NCBI RefSeq assembly: GCF_017744095.1
Contig: NZ_JAGHQX010000010.1
Coordinates: forward strand, 34,245-98,244
DNA length: 64,000 nt
Reading direction: 5' to 3'
Source of the DNA: Shimia sp. R10_1
GTDB taxonomy: Bacteria > Pseudomonadota > Alphaproteobacteria > Rhodobacterales > Rhodobacteraceae
The notes beneath the pieces were generated by a model that searched no databases, was not told where the DNA came from, and saw only the letters and a list, made by a program, of their open reading frames with translations. The position numbers were made by a program, and so were the translations under genes. Positions 34,037 through 43,577 of this stretch are shown here, piece by piece. How positions within the stretch are numbered: the first letter of the stretch is position 1; every line of letters begins with the position of its first letter.

Positions 34037-34939
34037 TTATGCGGTCAGACCTTCAGGCTCTTCCAAGCCATTGGCACGACAGCAGGCTGTCACTGTGTTG
34101 GCCAGCAGGCAGGCGATGGTCATCGGGCCCACGCCACCGGGCACAGGTGTGATTGCCCCGGCCACTTTGGCCGCGCTTTCATAATGCACGTCGCCCACAA
34201 GGCGGGTTTTGCCTTCGCCTTTTTCAGGTGCGTCGATGCGGTTGATGCCCACGTCGATCACGGTTGCGCCTTCTTTGATCCAGTCCCCCGGCACCATCTC
34301 GGGGCGGCCAACAGCGGCGACAACGATGTCGGCTTGTTTCACCACGCCGGGCAGGTCTTTGGTGCGCGAATGCGCGATGGTCACAGTGGCGCTGTCATTC
34401 AGCAGAAGCTGTGCCATTGGCTTACCCACGATGTTGGAGCGACCAATCACAACAGCATTCATGCCAGAGATCGAGCCATGGTGATCGCGCAGCATCATCA
34501 AGCAGCCCAGAGGGGTGCAGGGCACCATGGATTTCTGACCGGTGCCCAGCAGACCCACGTTGGAGATATGGAAACCATCGACGTCTTTTTCCGGCGCGAT
34601 CGAGTTGATCACCAGATCTTCGTTCAGGTGACCCGGCAGCGGCAGCTGCACCAGAATGCCATGCACCGAGGCATCATTGTTGAGCTGATCAATCAGCGCC
34701 AGCAGGTCGGCTTCGGACGTGTCCGCCTCAAGCTTATGCTCAAAGCTGTTCATGCCTGTTTCCACGGTCTGCTTGCCTTTGGAACGCACATAGACTTGGC
34801 TGGCTGGGTCTTCACCCACCAGCACAACGGCCAGACCGGGGGTGATCCCGTGATCCGCCTTAAGACGCGCGACATGGCCCGCCACCTTCTCGCGCACAGT
34901 GGCCGCAAAGGCCTTTCCATCAATCACTTGCGCAGTCAT
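34037..34939 (-). CDS. folD: Bifunctional methylene-THF dehydrogenase/methenyl-THF cyclohydrolase (canonical copy)
   Basis: Interconverts 5,10-methylene-THF, methenyl-THF and 10-formyl-THF with NADP. 300 residues. The catalytic lysine is conserved (Tyr50 and Lys54 in QVYVRSKGK), as are [16 protein letters not shown] and the nucleotide site [21 protein letters not shown] follows. It is the last gene of the fhs-aroQ-folD-folD operon, 12 bases after the second folD-like gene, and ends at a shared terminator. Confidence 0.96.
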   Translation of the reverse strand: MTAQVIDGKAFAATVREKVAGHVARLKADHGITPGLAVVLVGEDPASQVYVRSKGKQTVETGMNSFEHKLEADTSEADLLALIDQLNNDASVHGILVQLPLPGHLNEDLVINSIAPEKDVDGFHISNVGLLGTGQKSMVPCTPLGCLMMLRDHHGSISGMNAVVIGRSNIVGKPMAQLLLNDSATVTIAHSRTKDLPGVVKQADIVVAAVGRPEMVPGDWIKEGATVIDVGINRIDAPEKGEGKTRLVGDVHYESAAKVAGAITPVPGGVGPMTIACLLANTVTACCRANGLEEPEGLTA

Positions 34940-34951
34940 CTTGCTCTCCCC

Positions 34952-35845
34952 TTACGCATCCGCCCGAGCGTAAGACGCCCGGTAATGATCCATCTGCATC
35001 CGTGTCGCCAACACGGCGTTTTTCATCAGCGTGGCCACCGTCACAGGGCCAACGCCACCCGGCACAGGTGTGATCCACCCGGCCACCTCAGAACAGCTTG
35101 CGAAATCCGCATCACCAACCGTGCGCGGCCCGTCTGGTGTTTCAACCCGGTTGATACCAATGTCGATGACTGCCGCGCCCGGTTTGATCATGTCACCGGT
35201 CACCAGCCCCGGTTTGCCCACAGCGACAAACACCGCATCCGCGGCGCGGCTGTGCATGGCCACAGAGCGCGTCATGTGGTGGCACACAGTTACGGTTGCG
35301 CCGAGGCCCATCATCAAGAAGGCAATCGGTTTGCCCACAATCTCGCTGTGACCGATCACCGTGACGTTCAGACCTTCCATCTGCAGCGGCAGGGTTTTCA
35401 GGATTTCAACGGCTGCCACTGCGGTACAAGGCCCAAGTGCCAGATCGTTGTATACAATGTTGCCGATGGAGGCCGGATGCATGCCTTCCACATCTTTCAG
35501 TGGGTGCACCGTCTTCTGGAGCGCTTTCACTGGAATATGCTCTGGCAGCGGACGCTGAATAATGATGCCGTTCACGCGCGGATCATGGTTCAGGCCCTGC
35601 AAAATACCGATCAGTTGTTCCAGAGACGTTTCCGACGGATAGCTGCGGGCTTCAAATTGAACGCCCGCACTTTCGGCCTGTTTCTGCTGGTTGCGGACAT
35701 AGATTTCCGCCGCCGCTGTATCTCCAACACAGATAGACACCAACCGAGGCGCCCATCCCAGCTCACTTAGCGTCTGCGCCTCCGCTCTGACTTCCGCTCT
35801 CAGCTCCGCTGCAATCGCTTTGCCGTCAATCACCGCTGCGCGCAT
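34952..35845 (-). CDS. FolD paralogue lacking the catalytic lysine
   Basis: 297 residues, clearly FolD-like over its whole length ([32 protein letters not shown]). Aligned with the neighbouring FolD, however, Tyr49 is followed by Gln53 where the catalytic Lys54 should be (YVRNQQK instead of YVRSKGK). KDVDGF is KDVEGM. Cyclohydrolase activity should be impaired by family knowledge; it could be a dehydrogenase-only enzyme, act on another substrate, or be regulatory. It lies between aroQ (13 bases) and the canonical folD (12 bases). Confidence 0.88.
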   Translation of the reverse strand: MRAAVIDGKAIAAELRAEVRAEAQTLSELGWAPRLVSICVGDTAAAEIYVRNQQKQAESAGVQFEARSYPSETSLEQLIGILQGLNHDPRVNGIIIQRPLPEHIPVKALQKTVHPLKDVEGMHPASIGNIVYNDLALGPCTAVAAVEILKTLPLQMEGLNVTVIGHSEIVGKPIAFLMMGLGATVTVCHHMTRSVAMHSRAADAVFVAVGKPGLVTGDMIKPGAAVIDIGINRVETPDGPRTVGDADFASCSEVAGWITPVPGGVGPVTVATLMKNAVLATRMQMDHYRASYARADA

Positions 35846-35858
35846 ATGGTGTGCTCCG

Positions 35859-36155
35859 CTATTCGTATTTTATGGTCTGCGCTTCGCGCTCAATCGACCA
35901 ATTTATCAATTGTCGCCACAAGGTCTCGATAATGACTGGGTCCAGTCCCTCGGATTCTGCTGTGGCTTTCACTTTGGCCACCACATCTTCGATGCGGGCC
36001 GGAATAGAGGCCGGCAAGCCGGCCTCCTGTTTGATCTCTATTGCCCGGTCGATATAGGTTGCGCGCTTGACCAAAAGTTGGACCAACTCATGGTCCAACG
36101 CGTCGATTTGCGCGCGCAAAGTGGGCATGTCAGGGCAATCGGCAGGGGCAAGCAT
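35859..36155 (-). CDS. Chorismate mutase, AroQ type
   Basis: 98 residues, all-helical AroQ-class chorismate mutase domain: LRAQIDALDHELVQLLVKRA, then IDRAIEIKQEAGLPA and a C-terminal helix ending EREAQTIKYE. It converts chorismate to prephenate, or is a related lyase. The start is the ATG at 36155 with GGAGAA five bases upstream; an earlier in-frame ATG exists at 36203. It sits inside the folate operon between fhs and the FolD paralogue, an unexpected partner for one-carbon genes. Confidence 0.85.
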   Translation of the reverse strand: MLAPADCPDMPTLRAQIDALDHELVQLLVKRATYIDRAIEIKQEAGLPASIPARIEDVVAKVKATAESEGLDPVIIETLWRQLINWSIEREAQTIKYE

Positions 36156-36216
36156 CGCTGTTCTCCGGAACGTGTCGCGCATGCCTACCCTGCCTATACC
36201 CAAACCGCAATCGCGA

Positions 36217-37893
36217 TCAGAACAGACCTTCGATCAAGCCTTCGTCGTTCAGTCGGATGCTTTCCGAAGCAGGCTTGCGCGGCAGACCTGGCATGGTCAT
36301 GATCTCGCCGCAGACCACCACGATGAAGCCAGCACCGGCGGACAGACGCACCTCACGCACAGGCACAGAGTGGCCTGTTGGCGCGCCGCGCAGGGACGGA
36401 TCGGTGGAGAAGGAATACTGGGTTTTCGCCATACAGACCGGCAGGTTGCCATAGCCTGCGTCTTCCCACTCTTTCAGCTGGTTGCGGATCTTGTTGTCAG
36501 CCAGCACTTCGTCGGCACGATAGATGCGCTTTGCGATGGTTTCGATCTTCTCAAACAGCGGCATCTCGTCCGGGTAGATCGGTGCGAAGTTGGCAGAGCC
36601 GCCTTCCACGATTTCCACAACTTTCTCTGCCAGAGGCGCAGAGCCTTCCGAACCCAGCTCCCAGTGACGGGACAGAACTGCTTCCACACCGTGCTCTGCA
36701 CAGTAGTCTTTGACGGCCTGAACCTCTGCGTCGGTGTCGGTGACAAAGTGGTTGATGCCCACAACAACCGGCACACCGAAGGACTTCACGTTTTCGATGT
36801 GACGGCCAAGGTTGGCACAGCCGTTCTGAACTGCTTCGACGTTTTCTGCACCCAGATCCGCCTTGGCAACGCCACCGTTCATCTTCATGGCGCGCACGGT
36901 GGCCACCAGAACAACCGCGGAAGGCGCGATGCCCGCTTTGCGACACTTGATGTTCATGAACTTCTCGGCACCAAGGTCGGCCCCAAAGCCTGCCTCAGTG
37001 ACAACGTAGTCCGCCACTTTCAGCGCGGTTTTGGTTGCGATCACAGAGTTACAGCCGTGGGCGATGTTGGCGAATGGGCCGCCGTGCACAAAGGCCGGGT
37101 TGTTTTCCAGAGTCTGCACGAGGTTTGGCTGCATCGCGTCTTTCAGCAGAACGGTCATTGCGCCTTCTGCTTTGATGTCGCGGCAATACACCGGGGTTTT
37201 GTCGCGACGGTAGGCCACGATGATGTCGCCCAGACGCTTTTCCAGATCTTCCAGATCGTTTGCCAGACACAGGATCGCCATCACCTCAGAGGCCACGGTG
37301 ATGTCAAAGCCGGTTTCACGTGGGAAGCCGTTGGACACGCCGCCCAGAGAAGCCGTGATCTGACGCAGAGCGCGGTCGTTCATGTCGACCACACGACGCC
37401 ATGCGACGCGGCGGATGTCGATTTCGCACTCATTGCCCCAGTAGATGTGGTTGTCGATCATCGCCGACAGCAGCGAGTGTGCCGAGGTGATCGCGTGGAA
37501 GTCCCCTGTGAAGTGCAGGTTCATCTCTTCCATGGGCACAACCTGTGCCATGCCGCCGCCCGCTGCGCCGCCCTTCATGCCGAAGTTCGGGCCCAAAGAC
37601 GCTTCGCGGATACAGATCATGGCGTTTTTGCCGATCTTGTTCAGACCGTCGCCCAGACCCACAGTGGTGGTGGTTTTGCCTTCGCCCGCAGGTGTCGGGT
37701 TGATGGCGGTCACGAGGATCAGCTTGCCGTCCTCTTTGTCTTTGACGGAGTTGATGAACTCCTGGCTCACCTTGGCCTTGTCGTGGCCGTAAGGCAGCAA
37801 ATCAGCGCTGCTGATGCCCAGCTTTGCACCAATCTCCTGGATCGGTTGTTTCTTGGCTTCGCGGGCAATTTCGATGTCGGTTTTGAAACTCAT
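36217..37893 (-). CDS. fhs: Formate--tetrahydrofolate ligase
   Basis: ATP-dependent synthesis of 10-formyl-THF from formate. 558 residues, normal length. The P-loop-like [29 protein letters not shown] [16 protein letters not shown] and the [15 protein letters not shown] region are present. The start is the ATG at 37893 ([15 protein letters not shown]) with AGGA upstream; the extension to 38004 is not conserved-looking. First gene of the operon with aroQ and the two folD genes. Marine roseobacters use such genes in formate and methyl-group oxidation. Confidence 0.97.
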   Translation of the reverse strand: MSFKTDIEIAREAKKQPIQEIGAKLGISSADLLPYGHDKAKVSQEFINSVKDKEDGKLILVTAINPTPAGEGKTTTTVGLGDGLNKIGKNAMICIREASLGPNFGMKGGAAGGGMAQVVPMEEMNLHFTGDFHAITSAHSLLSAMIDNHIYWGNECEIDIRRVAWRRVVDMNDRALRQITASLGGVSNGFPRETGFDITVASEVMAILCLANDLEDLEKRLGDIIVAYRRDKTPVYCRDIKAEGAMTVLLKDAMQPNLVQTLENNPAFVHGGPFANIAHGCNSVIATKTALKVADYVVTEAGFGADLGAEKFMNIKCRKAGIAPSAVVLVATVRAMKMNGGVAKADLGAENVEAVQNGCANLGRHIENVKSFGVPVVVGINHFVTDTDAEVQAVKDYCAEHGVEAVLSRHWELGSEGSAPLAEKVVEIVEGGSANFAPIYPDEMPLFEKIETIAKRIYRADEVLADNKIRNQLKEWEDAGYGNLPVCMAKTQYSFSTDPSLRGAPTGHSVPVREVRLSAGAGFIVVVCGEIMTMPGLPRKPASESIRLNDEGLIEGLF

Positions 37894-37934
37894 GGCGGGT
37901 CCTGTCACAAGAGTATTGACGCTTTCTGCCCCTC

Positions 37935-37949
37935 TTGTAGCGCTCACAA
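37935..37949. promoter_or_regulatory. Imperfect palindrome TTGTAGCGCTCACAA upstream of fhs
   Basis: A 15-base near-palindrome with an AGCGCT core, 42 to 56 bases upstream of the fhs start, where a repressor could act. It resembles LacI-family operators and the palindrome at 63976-63989. Confidence 0.35.
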
Positions 37950-38080
37950 TCAGAACACCGGCATGCAATTCCGACATTTTCCGCGCTTGTTGCGTCGGCA
38001 TCAAACACGGCTGTTTCTTTTTGGAAACGCAACGTCAGCATCGGCGACACAGCGCACTGATACGCCGCGTCACCGCTGTT

Positions 38081-38677
38081 TTACGCCCGGGCCTCATCCA
38101 GATGCGCCCAAACCGGCTGATCAGGGACAAAGAGCTGCACCACATCGCCAACGGCGAACTGTCCGGGCCGCTCCACCCATGCGGTCACGCCCCGGCGTCC
38201 TTCTGCGGCGGTTTTGAATTTCGGCCCATGCCCCGGATGACTGCCCTCAATCACCCGCCCCGGCAACACGCAGGGTCGGTTTTCCATATCAATCGTGATG
38301 GTGGCCCCATCAGGCCCTTGCAAGCGTGCATTGGGCGGGACATGCGTGAAATCAGGAATGCCCTCCAACACGATAGAGGCACCAAGCCAGGCAGGATCCA
38401 GCGCCGCCAACCCCATATCCTGCGCAATCAAATCAAGCTCTTCTTTAGACAGCACAGAGAGCTGGCGTACATTTGCAATCTCAGTGCCCTTTTCATACAG
38501 CGCCTTAACCCGCACACAGGAGGGGCGGGTGATTCCACTGTGCGCTTCGCCCTCAGCCCCTCCGATGGCAAGCGAGAGCGTCTCAACAGATGTCGCACTC
38601 AAGTCTTTCCCCGCCGGAGCAACCTGCCCCAGCCAGACAATTTTTGCGGAAAATTTCGTGGGTTTCAGCGCCGGCAT
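38081..38677 (-). CDS. MOSC domain-containing protein
   Basis: 198 residues from the ATG at 38677, which has GGAG six bases upstream; the ATG at 38689 is an alternative. MOSC domains occur in molybdenum-cofactor sulfurases and related enzymes (GGAEGEAHSGITRPSCVRVK-like region, NRPCVLPG cysteine motif, GVTAWVERPG). No beta-strand YiiM-type C-terminal extension is seen. Partner genes for molybdenum cofactor are absent nearby. Confidence 0.88.
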   Translation of the reverse strand: MPALKPTKFSAKIVWLGQVAPAGKDLSATSVETLSLAIGGAEGEAHSGITRPSCVRVKALYEKGTEIANVRQLSVLSKEELDLIAQDMGLAALDPAWLGASIVLEGIPDFTHVPPNARLQGPDGATITIDMENRPCVLPGRVIEGSHPGHGPKFKTAAEGRRGVTAWVERPGQFAVGDVVQLFVPDQPVWAHLDEARA

Positions 38678-38807
38678 TGAAGGCTCCATAAAGTCGTTTT
38701 GCGCAGCCTACGCGGATGCCGCGAAAAGGGCAAAACAACCTTCTTGATGAGTCTCATCAGCAAGACACACGCCAAATGCGCGACGTCAGCGCGATAAGGC
38801 ACGCGCA

Positions 38808-38846
38808 CAAAAAAGCCCGGAGCGTTTTCGCACTCCGGGCTTTATT
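38808..38846 (-). terminator. Rho-independent terminator of ftsH
   Basis: Stem of 11 bp (38812-38822 with 38833-38843), 10-base loop, followed by TTTTTTG on the minus strand. Placed between ftsH and the MOSC gene. Confidence 0.88.
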
Positions 38847-38862
38847 TCATCAGCGGATCTGA

Positions 38863-40782
38863 TCACGCTGTCGGTTCTGGCTCCATGCCACCGTCGCCGC
38901 TTGGTTTGCTGCGTGGCTTGGTTTTCGGAATAGCTGTTACGCTTGGCGCGTTGCCTTCATCCGTATCACTGCCGTCATCATCGCCGGACTGAGGCGGATC
39001 GCCATCCATCACGCGCTTGATTTCGTCACCGGTCAGCGTTTCGTATTCCAGAAGCCCCTGCGCCAGACGCTCCCACTCTTCGTTGTAGTCACTCAGAAGC
39101 TTGTGGGCTTTGTCGTAGCCATCTTGGATCAGGCGCTTCACCTCTTCCTCGATCAGCTCTTTGGTATGCGCCGACACAGAGAAGCCACCGGTGTTGCCCT
39201 GATACCCTTCATGGGCTTCGGCATAATCGATGTTGCCAATCTTATCAGACATCCCCCAGCGCATCACCATTGCACGGGCCAGTTGGCTGGCTTGCTGAAT
39301 GTCACCTGCTGGACCGTTGGAAACGTGATCGTCGCCATATTTGATGATCTCAGCAGCTTTGCCCGCCATGGTCATTGCAAGCTTCTGCTCACACTCAGAC
39401 TTGTGCCAGTTCAGTCGGTCCATTTCTGGCAGACTCACAACCATGCCCAAGGCACCACCGCGCGGAATGATGGTCGCTTTATAAACCGGATCACATTCCG
39501 GCAGTTTCAGACCCACCAGCGCATGGCCAGCTTCGTGGTAAGCGGTTTTCTCTTTTTGGTCCTGCGTCAGAACCATAGAGCGGCGCTCCGCCCCCATCAT
39601 CACCTTATCCTTGGCTGATTCGAAATCTTCCATGGTGACAAAACGGCGGCCAACACGTGCGGCCATAAGAGCCGCCTCATTCACAAGGTTCGCCAGATCC
39701 GCACCGGAGAAGCCAGGTGTCCCCCGCGCAATAATGCGCAGGTCCACATCGGGGCCAAGCGGGGTCTTGCGCGCGTGCACGCCAAGAATTTTTTCACGGC
39801 CTTTGATGTCAGGGTTGCCCACAGTCACGTTGCGGTCAAAACGGCCCGGGCGCAGCAAAGCTGGGTCAAGCACGTCACGGCGGTTGGTGGCCGCGAGGAT
39901 GATCACCCCTTCGTTGGCTTCAAAGCCGTCCATTTCAACGAGCAACTGGTTGAGGGTCTGCTCTCGCTCATCATTGCCGCCGCCATAACCGGCACCACGA
40001 TGACGACCCACGGCGTCAATCTCGTCGATGAACACAATACAAGGCGCGTTTTTCTTGGCCTGTTCAAACATGTCACGCACGCGGCTTGCACCCACACCCA
40101 CAAACATCTCAACGAAGTCAGAGCCGGAGATGGTGAAGAACGGAACGCCCGCCTCGCCCGCGATCGCACGTGCCAGAAGGGTTTTACCGGTGCCGGGAGG
40201 GCCCACAAGCAGCGCGCCTTTAGGGATTTTACCGCCAAGGCGGGAGAATTTTTGAGGGTTGCGCAGGAACTCGACGATTTCTTCGAGCTCTTCCTTGGCC
40301 TCATCAATGCCCGCGACATCATCAAAGGTCACGCGGCCCTGCTTCTCGGTCAGCATCTTGGCTTTGGATTTGCCAAAGCCCATTGCGCCACCTTTGCCAC
40401 CGCCTTGCATGCGGTTCATGAAGTAAACCCAAACACCAATCAGCAGAAGGAAAGGCAGAAGGCTGATCAGGAACGCCTGAAAACCAGAGGTTTCCTGGCT
40501 CTCTGCGCGCACAGGAACGCCTTGGTCGATCAGAAGGTTCGTCACTTCCGCATCCGAAGGCATCACGGCCATGTAATTGGAGCCGTCCTTGGTGGTATAG
40601 CGCACTTTCTCGCCATCCAGCGTGACGCTGGCCACCTGATCGCTTTGCACAGAAGCTACAAAGTCAGAATAGCTGATTTCACGGCTCTGCAGTGTGCTGC
40701 TGTCACCGCTGAACAGATTGAACAAGGCAAGGATCAGCAAAAACAGCACGACCCAGAAAGCTACATTTCGCGCATTGCCCAA
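38863..40782 (-). CDS. ftsH: ATP-dependent zinc metalloprotease FtsH
   Basis: Membrane-anchored AAA protease that degrades unassembled membrane proteins and regulators. 639 residues. Two N-terminal membrane helices (about 5-24 and 100-120) flank a periplasmic domain. Walker [11 protein letters not shown], the second region of homology [13 protein letters not shown] and the zinc site HEAGHAL are intact. An acidic/Pro-rich C-terminal tail is variable. It lies downstream of tilS, a typical arrangement after the tol-pal cluster, and has a terminator. Confidence 0.97.
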   Translation of the reverse strand: MGNARNVAFWVVLFLLILALFNLFSGDSSTLQSREISYSDFVASVQSDQVASVTLDGEKVRYTTKDGSNYMAVMPSDAEVTNLLIDQGVPVRAESQETSGFQAFLISLLPFLLLIGVWVYFMNRMQGGGKGGAMGFGKSKAKMLTEKQGRVTFDDVAGIDEAKEELEEIVEFLRNPQKFSRLGGKIPKGALLVGPPGTGKTLLARAIAGEAGVPFFTISGSDFVEMFVGVGASRVRDMFEQAKKNAPCIVFIDEIDAVGRHRGAGYGGGNDEREQTLNQLLVEMDGFEANEGVIILAATNRRDVLDPALLRPGRFDRNVTVGNPDIKGREKILGVHARKTPLGPDVDLRIIARGTPGFSGADLANLVNEAALMAARVGRRFVTMEDFESAKDKVMMGAERRSMVLTQDQKEKTAYHEAGHALVGLKLPECDPVYKATIIPRGGALGMVVSLPEMDRLNWHKSECEQKLAMTMAGKAAEIIKYGDDHVSNGPAGDIQQASQLARAMVMRWGMSDKIGNIDYAEAHEGYQGNTGGFSVSAHTKELIEEEVKRLIQDGYDKAHKLLSDYNEEWERLAQGLLEYETLTGDEIKRVMDGDPPQSGDDDGSDTDEGNAPSVTAIPKTKPRSKPSGDGGMEPEPTA

Positions 40783-40834
40783 GGCAAGTCTCCCTTTCAG
40801 TACGCCCGTTCCCTATCACGGGCGCGTATACAGT

Positions 40835-40862
40835 TAAATAGAGATCGCTGCCCCGTTATCAA
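40835..40862 (-). promoter_or_regulatory. Possible promoter of ftsH
   Basis: On the minus strand TTGATA (40862-40857) and TATTTA (40840-40835) are separated by 16 bases, in the 124-base gap upstream of the ftsH start. Confidence 0.35.
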
Positions 40863-40906
40863 TGCGATATTTGACAAAGAGCCTCGCAAGTCGTGCCATT
40901 TTGACA

Positions 40907-42121
40907 CTAAGGCGCCAAAACCTGCGCCTCCCAGCCGTTCGCAAGCCCTGCAAGCGGCGCAGAAACGAGCGTATCCCCTTGCCAGACAGCAGGCGAGGAG
41001 AGCACACTTTGGCGTGGCCGCGCACTCAATCGCCAGTCGGGCACCTGTGCCATTCCTGCCTCTCCAAGCGCCGCGATCTCCAAACCCGCTGAGACGCCGC
41101 CACCTGCTCGCGCGAGGCGCCAGCGGCCATCCCAAACGGCGTCCACACCCGTACGAAGGTCTTTCACAGCGTTCCATTCACGACTGATACGCAGCATGCC
41201 CGCCTTTGGGATCACCAAACACCCATGCAACGCTTTGGGCGCATGTGCGTCCAACACCTCGGCCAACGCTTTAAAGCGGGGTCGATAGCTATTGCCAGAC
41301 ACCCAACCCAAAGCCTTTGAGATCAGACGTGCCTGAAGCGCATCGGGCAAGGCTTTCAACCCTGTGCGATCAAACAGCACGTCCCCGACATCGTAGGACA
41401 TCACATCCTGCTCCGCCCGCTCAACAGCCCAATCCGCCAAGCCGCGTTGCGCCCGCATGTGATCGCTCGTTTGAGTCAGCCGTGCGACACTCAGCCCCAG
41501 AGGTTCCAGCGTTGCCATCATCTGGCGGGCTTTGATACGATCATATGTCTCATCGTCATTGCTTGGATCATCCGCCCAAGCCAGCCCCCTCTCACGCAGG
41601 TAGGCACGTAGGGTTTCACGGCGCACCTTCAGAAGCGGGCGCACCCATGTGATGTCTCCTTCTTTGCGCGCGGGCTCCATAGCAGAAAGCCCGTCAACGC
41701 CCGAGCCACGTGCCAGCCGCATCAGAAAGGTTTCGGCTTGATCATCCGCCGTGTGCCCAAGTGCAACACACCCAAGCCCCTGCGCCCCGGCCCAATCTCG
41801 CAACAATCTCCTGCGTCCCTCACGTGCGGCCTGTTGAAGATTGCCCTGTCGATCCCAATCCCAGCGCAATGCTGTATGCTTCAATCCATGGTGCGCTACG
41901 TAATCTGCGACAGAGGCAACCTCTTCCGCGGATTCAGGCCGCAGGCCATGATCAACGCTCGCGACATAAAGCTCCGCCTTCCCCCAGACGCGCAAAAGAT
42001 CGAGCAGCGCCATGGAATCGCCGCCGCCGCTGACGGCGACACCAATTCTTTCAGGCACTGTATGGCCAAAGCCCTCTTGCAGTGCCTGTGTCAGGGCAGC
42101 CGCGAGAGAAGTCAGGGACAC
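40907..42121 (-). CDS. tilS: tRNA(Ile)-lysidine synthetase
   Basis: Converts C34 of tRNA-Ile(CAU) to lysidine. 404 residues. The PP-loop motif AVSGGGDSMALLDLL is at the N-terminus; VALGHTADDQAETFLMRLARG follows as expected. Its start overlaps the end of ybgF by about 10 bases. It is the last but one gene in the tol-pal-ybgF-tilS-ftsH group. Confidence 0.95.
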   Translation of the reverse strand: MSLTSLAAALTQALQEGFGHTVPERIGVAVSGGGDSMALLDLLRVWGKAELYVASVDHGLRPESAEEVASVADYVAHHGLKHTALRWDWDRQGNLQQAAREGRRRLLRDWAGAQGLGCVALGHTADDQAETFLMRLARGSGVDGLSAMEPARKEGDITWVRPLLKVRRETLRAYLRERGLAWADDPSNDDETYDRIKARQMMATLEPLGLSVARLTQTSDHMRAQRGLADWAVERAEQDVMSYDVGDVLFDRTGLKALPDALQARLISKALGWVSGNSYRPRFKALAEVLDAHAPKALHGCLVIPKAGMLRISREWNAVKDLRTGVDAVWDGRWRLARAGGGVSAGLEIAALGEAGMAQVPDWRLSARPRQSVLSSPAVWQGDTLVSAPLAGLANGWEAQVLAP

Positions 42122-42948
42122 TGCAGGTTGGCCATCTCAGCCTGCGCCTCAGAGACAAAAACGCCGCCGGGGAAACGCACACCAACTTCATTGAGCGTCA
42201 CACAGGCTTCATTGGCCTGTCCAAGTGCGCCGAGGGATTTGCCCAAACGGAACAACGCTTCGGGCGCGGTGCCCGCAACCGGCGCACCGGAGTAGGCCTC
42301 CAGAAACGCGCGCGCCGCACCGGTTTTGTCTTCAGCCCCTTCAAGTGCCTGCCCCCGACGCAAATGCGCCTCAGACTCCAAAGGACTGCCCGGATAAGTC
42401 TGCACAAAGGACGCAAATTGATCTGCGGCAGAGGTGTATTCACCATTGTCCAGCGCCGTCATGGCACGATTGAAATCCGTCTCTTCACCAACGGCAAGTT
42501 CTGTGGGCTCCCCATCACCGGAGCCATCGTCTTCGCCTGCCGCGGGGGTGGTGGGAGCGATATCGCCACCCAATGTTGTGGTCTCACCCAGCTGGCTCAG
42601 ATCGCCGCCTTCCAGCTCAACAAGCCGAAACTCCAGATCACCGATCCGATTGGTGCCATCCTCCACAACGCGCTCAACACGGTATTGCAGCTCTTCGGTT
42701 TTGTTGGTCAGCACCTGCAACTGCTGCTCAATGACATCCACACGCTCCAGTGTGGAGGCCCCTGCCGTCACTGTACCTGGCGCGCCCGTGGTGGAAAGTT
42801 CGCGCTTAAGCTGCTGGATTTCCACATAAAGAACCGAAAGCTGCTGACGCACATCCGCAAGCGTTTCCTCGCGCGTCTGCGTGCTGCCCATGACGGGGGC
42901 CAATACAAGCGCAAGTGCGCTCAGTCCTGCAAATACCTGCGCTCGCAT
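42112..42948 (-). CDS. ybgF: Tol-Pal system protein YbgF (CpoB)
   Basis: Periplasmic protein that coordinates peptidoglycan synthesis and outer-membrane constriction with the Tol system. 278 residues: signal peptide (MRAQVFAGLSALALVLAPVMG), a coiled-coil segment at about 25-100 (LSVLYVEIQQLKREL and VIEQQLQVLTNKTEEL), and C-terminal TPR-like repeats with the NRAMTALDNGEYTSAADQF pattern. The start is at the ATG at 42948. It overlaps tilS by about 10 bases and follows pal by a few bases. Confidence 0.93.
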   Translation of the reverse strand: MRAQVFAGLSALALVLAPVMGSTQTREETLADVRQQLSVLYVEIQQLKRELSTTGAPGTVTAGASTLERVDVIEQQLQVLTNKTEELQYRVERVVEDGTNRIGDLEFRLVELEGGDLSQLGETTTLGGDIAPTTPAAGEDDGSGDGEPTELAVGEETDFNRAMTALDNGEYTSAADQFASFVQTYPGSPLESEAHLRRGQALEGAEDKTGAARAFLEAYSGAPVAGTAPEALFRLGKSLGALGQANEACVTLNEVGVRFPGGVFVSEAQAEMANLQCP

Positions 42949-42954
42949 CGTCAC

Positions 42955-43464
42955 TTACCCCGAAACATTCGCCGTCAGCACAGTCACCGCACGGCGGTTT
43001 TGCGCATAACAACTTTCCTGAGAGCAAACCTCGATCGGGCGCTCTTTGCCATAGCTCACAGTGCGCACCCGGTTGGACGCAACACCCTGCGCGACAAGCA
43101 ATTCTTTCACAGCGCTCGCACGGCGCGCACCAAGCGCAAGGTTGTATTCACGTGTGCCCTGTTCATCCGCGTGCCCTTCAACCACCGCAACGTAGTCGGT
43201 GTTTTCAAGCAGCCAGTTGGCCTGCGCCAGAACTGTCAGGCGTCCTTGTTCACCAAGTGTGGACTGATCCACCGAAAACAACACCCGATCCCCGACCGCT
43301 TCTTGGAAATAGGCAATGGAGCGCGGATCTGCGCTGCTGCCAACCCCGGACCCTGCGCCATCGGGTCCGAAGCCGTCGCCGCCCGTGTTAAACCGATCCG
43401 AATTCGTACAAGCGCCCAGCGCCACTGCGGCCACCAAAAACGCCGCTTTTGTCCAAGTCTTCAT
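42955..43464 (-). CDS. pal: Peptidoglycan-associated lipoprotein Pal
   Basis: Outer-membrane lipoprotein that binds peptidoglycan and TolB. 169 residues. Lipobox AVALGAC with Cys19, then an OmpA-like domain with VVEGHADEQGTREYNLALGA and ENRR-like QNRRAVTVL near the end. It lies between tolB and ybgF in the standard cluster order. The mature N-terminus is Gly/Asp-rich. Confidence 0.96.
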   Translation of the reverse strand: MKTWTKAAFLVAAVALGACTNSDRFNTGGDGFGPDGAGSGVGSSADPRSIAYFQEAVGDRVLFSVDQSTLGEQGRLTVLAQANWLLENTDYVAVVEGHADEQGTREYNLALGARRASAVKELLVAQGVASNRVRTVSYGKERPIEVCSQESCYAQNRRAVTVLTANVSG

Positions 43465-43577
43465 GAAATCGCCTCGCCTCTTATCCCGAAAGTTCTTTCG
43501 TCTCTTACCTGTTGTCGCACCCGTGTATCACAAGCGCGCTTTCTATAAAACGTCGCTATGACACGCTCGCACAAGCG

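Noticed and set aside
34184..35770. 528-codon plus-strand frame across both folD genes
   Set aside because: Shadow of the two folD genes; composition is His/Gln-rich and no motif is visible.
36067..38217. 716-codon open frame on the plus strand across fhs
   Set aside because: It is antisense to fhs and its aroQ neighbour, with a His/Arg/Gln-rich translation and no recognisable domain; high-GC codon bias on the real strand keeps this frame open.
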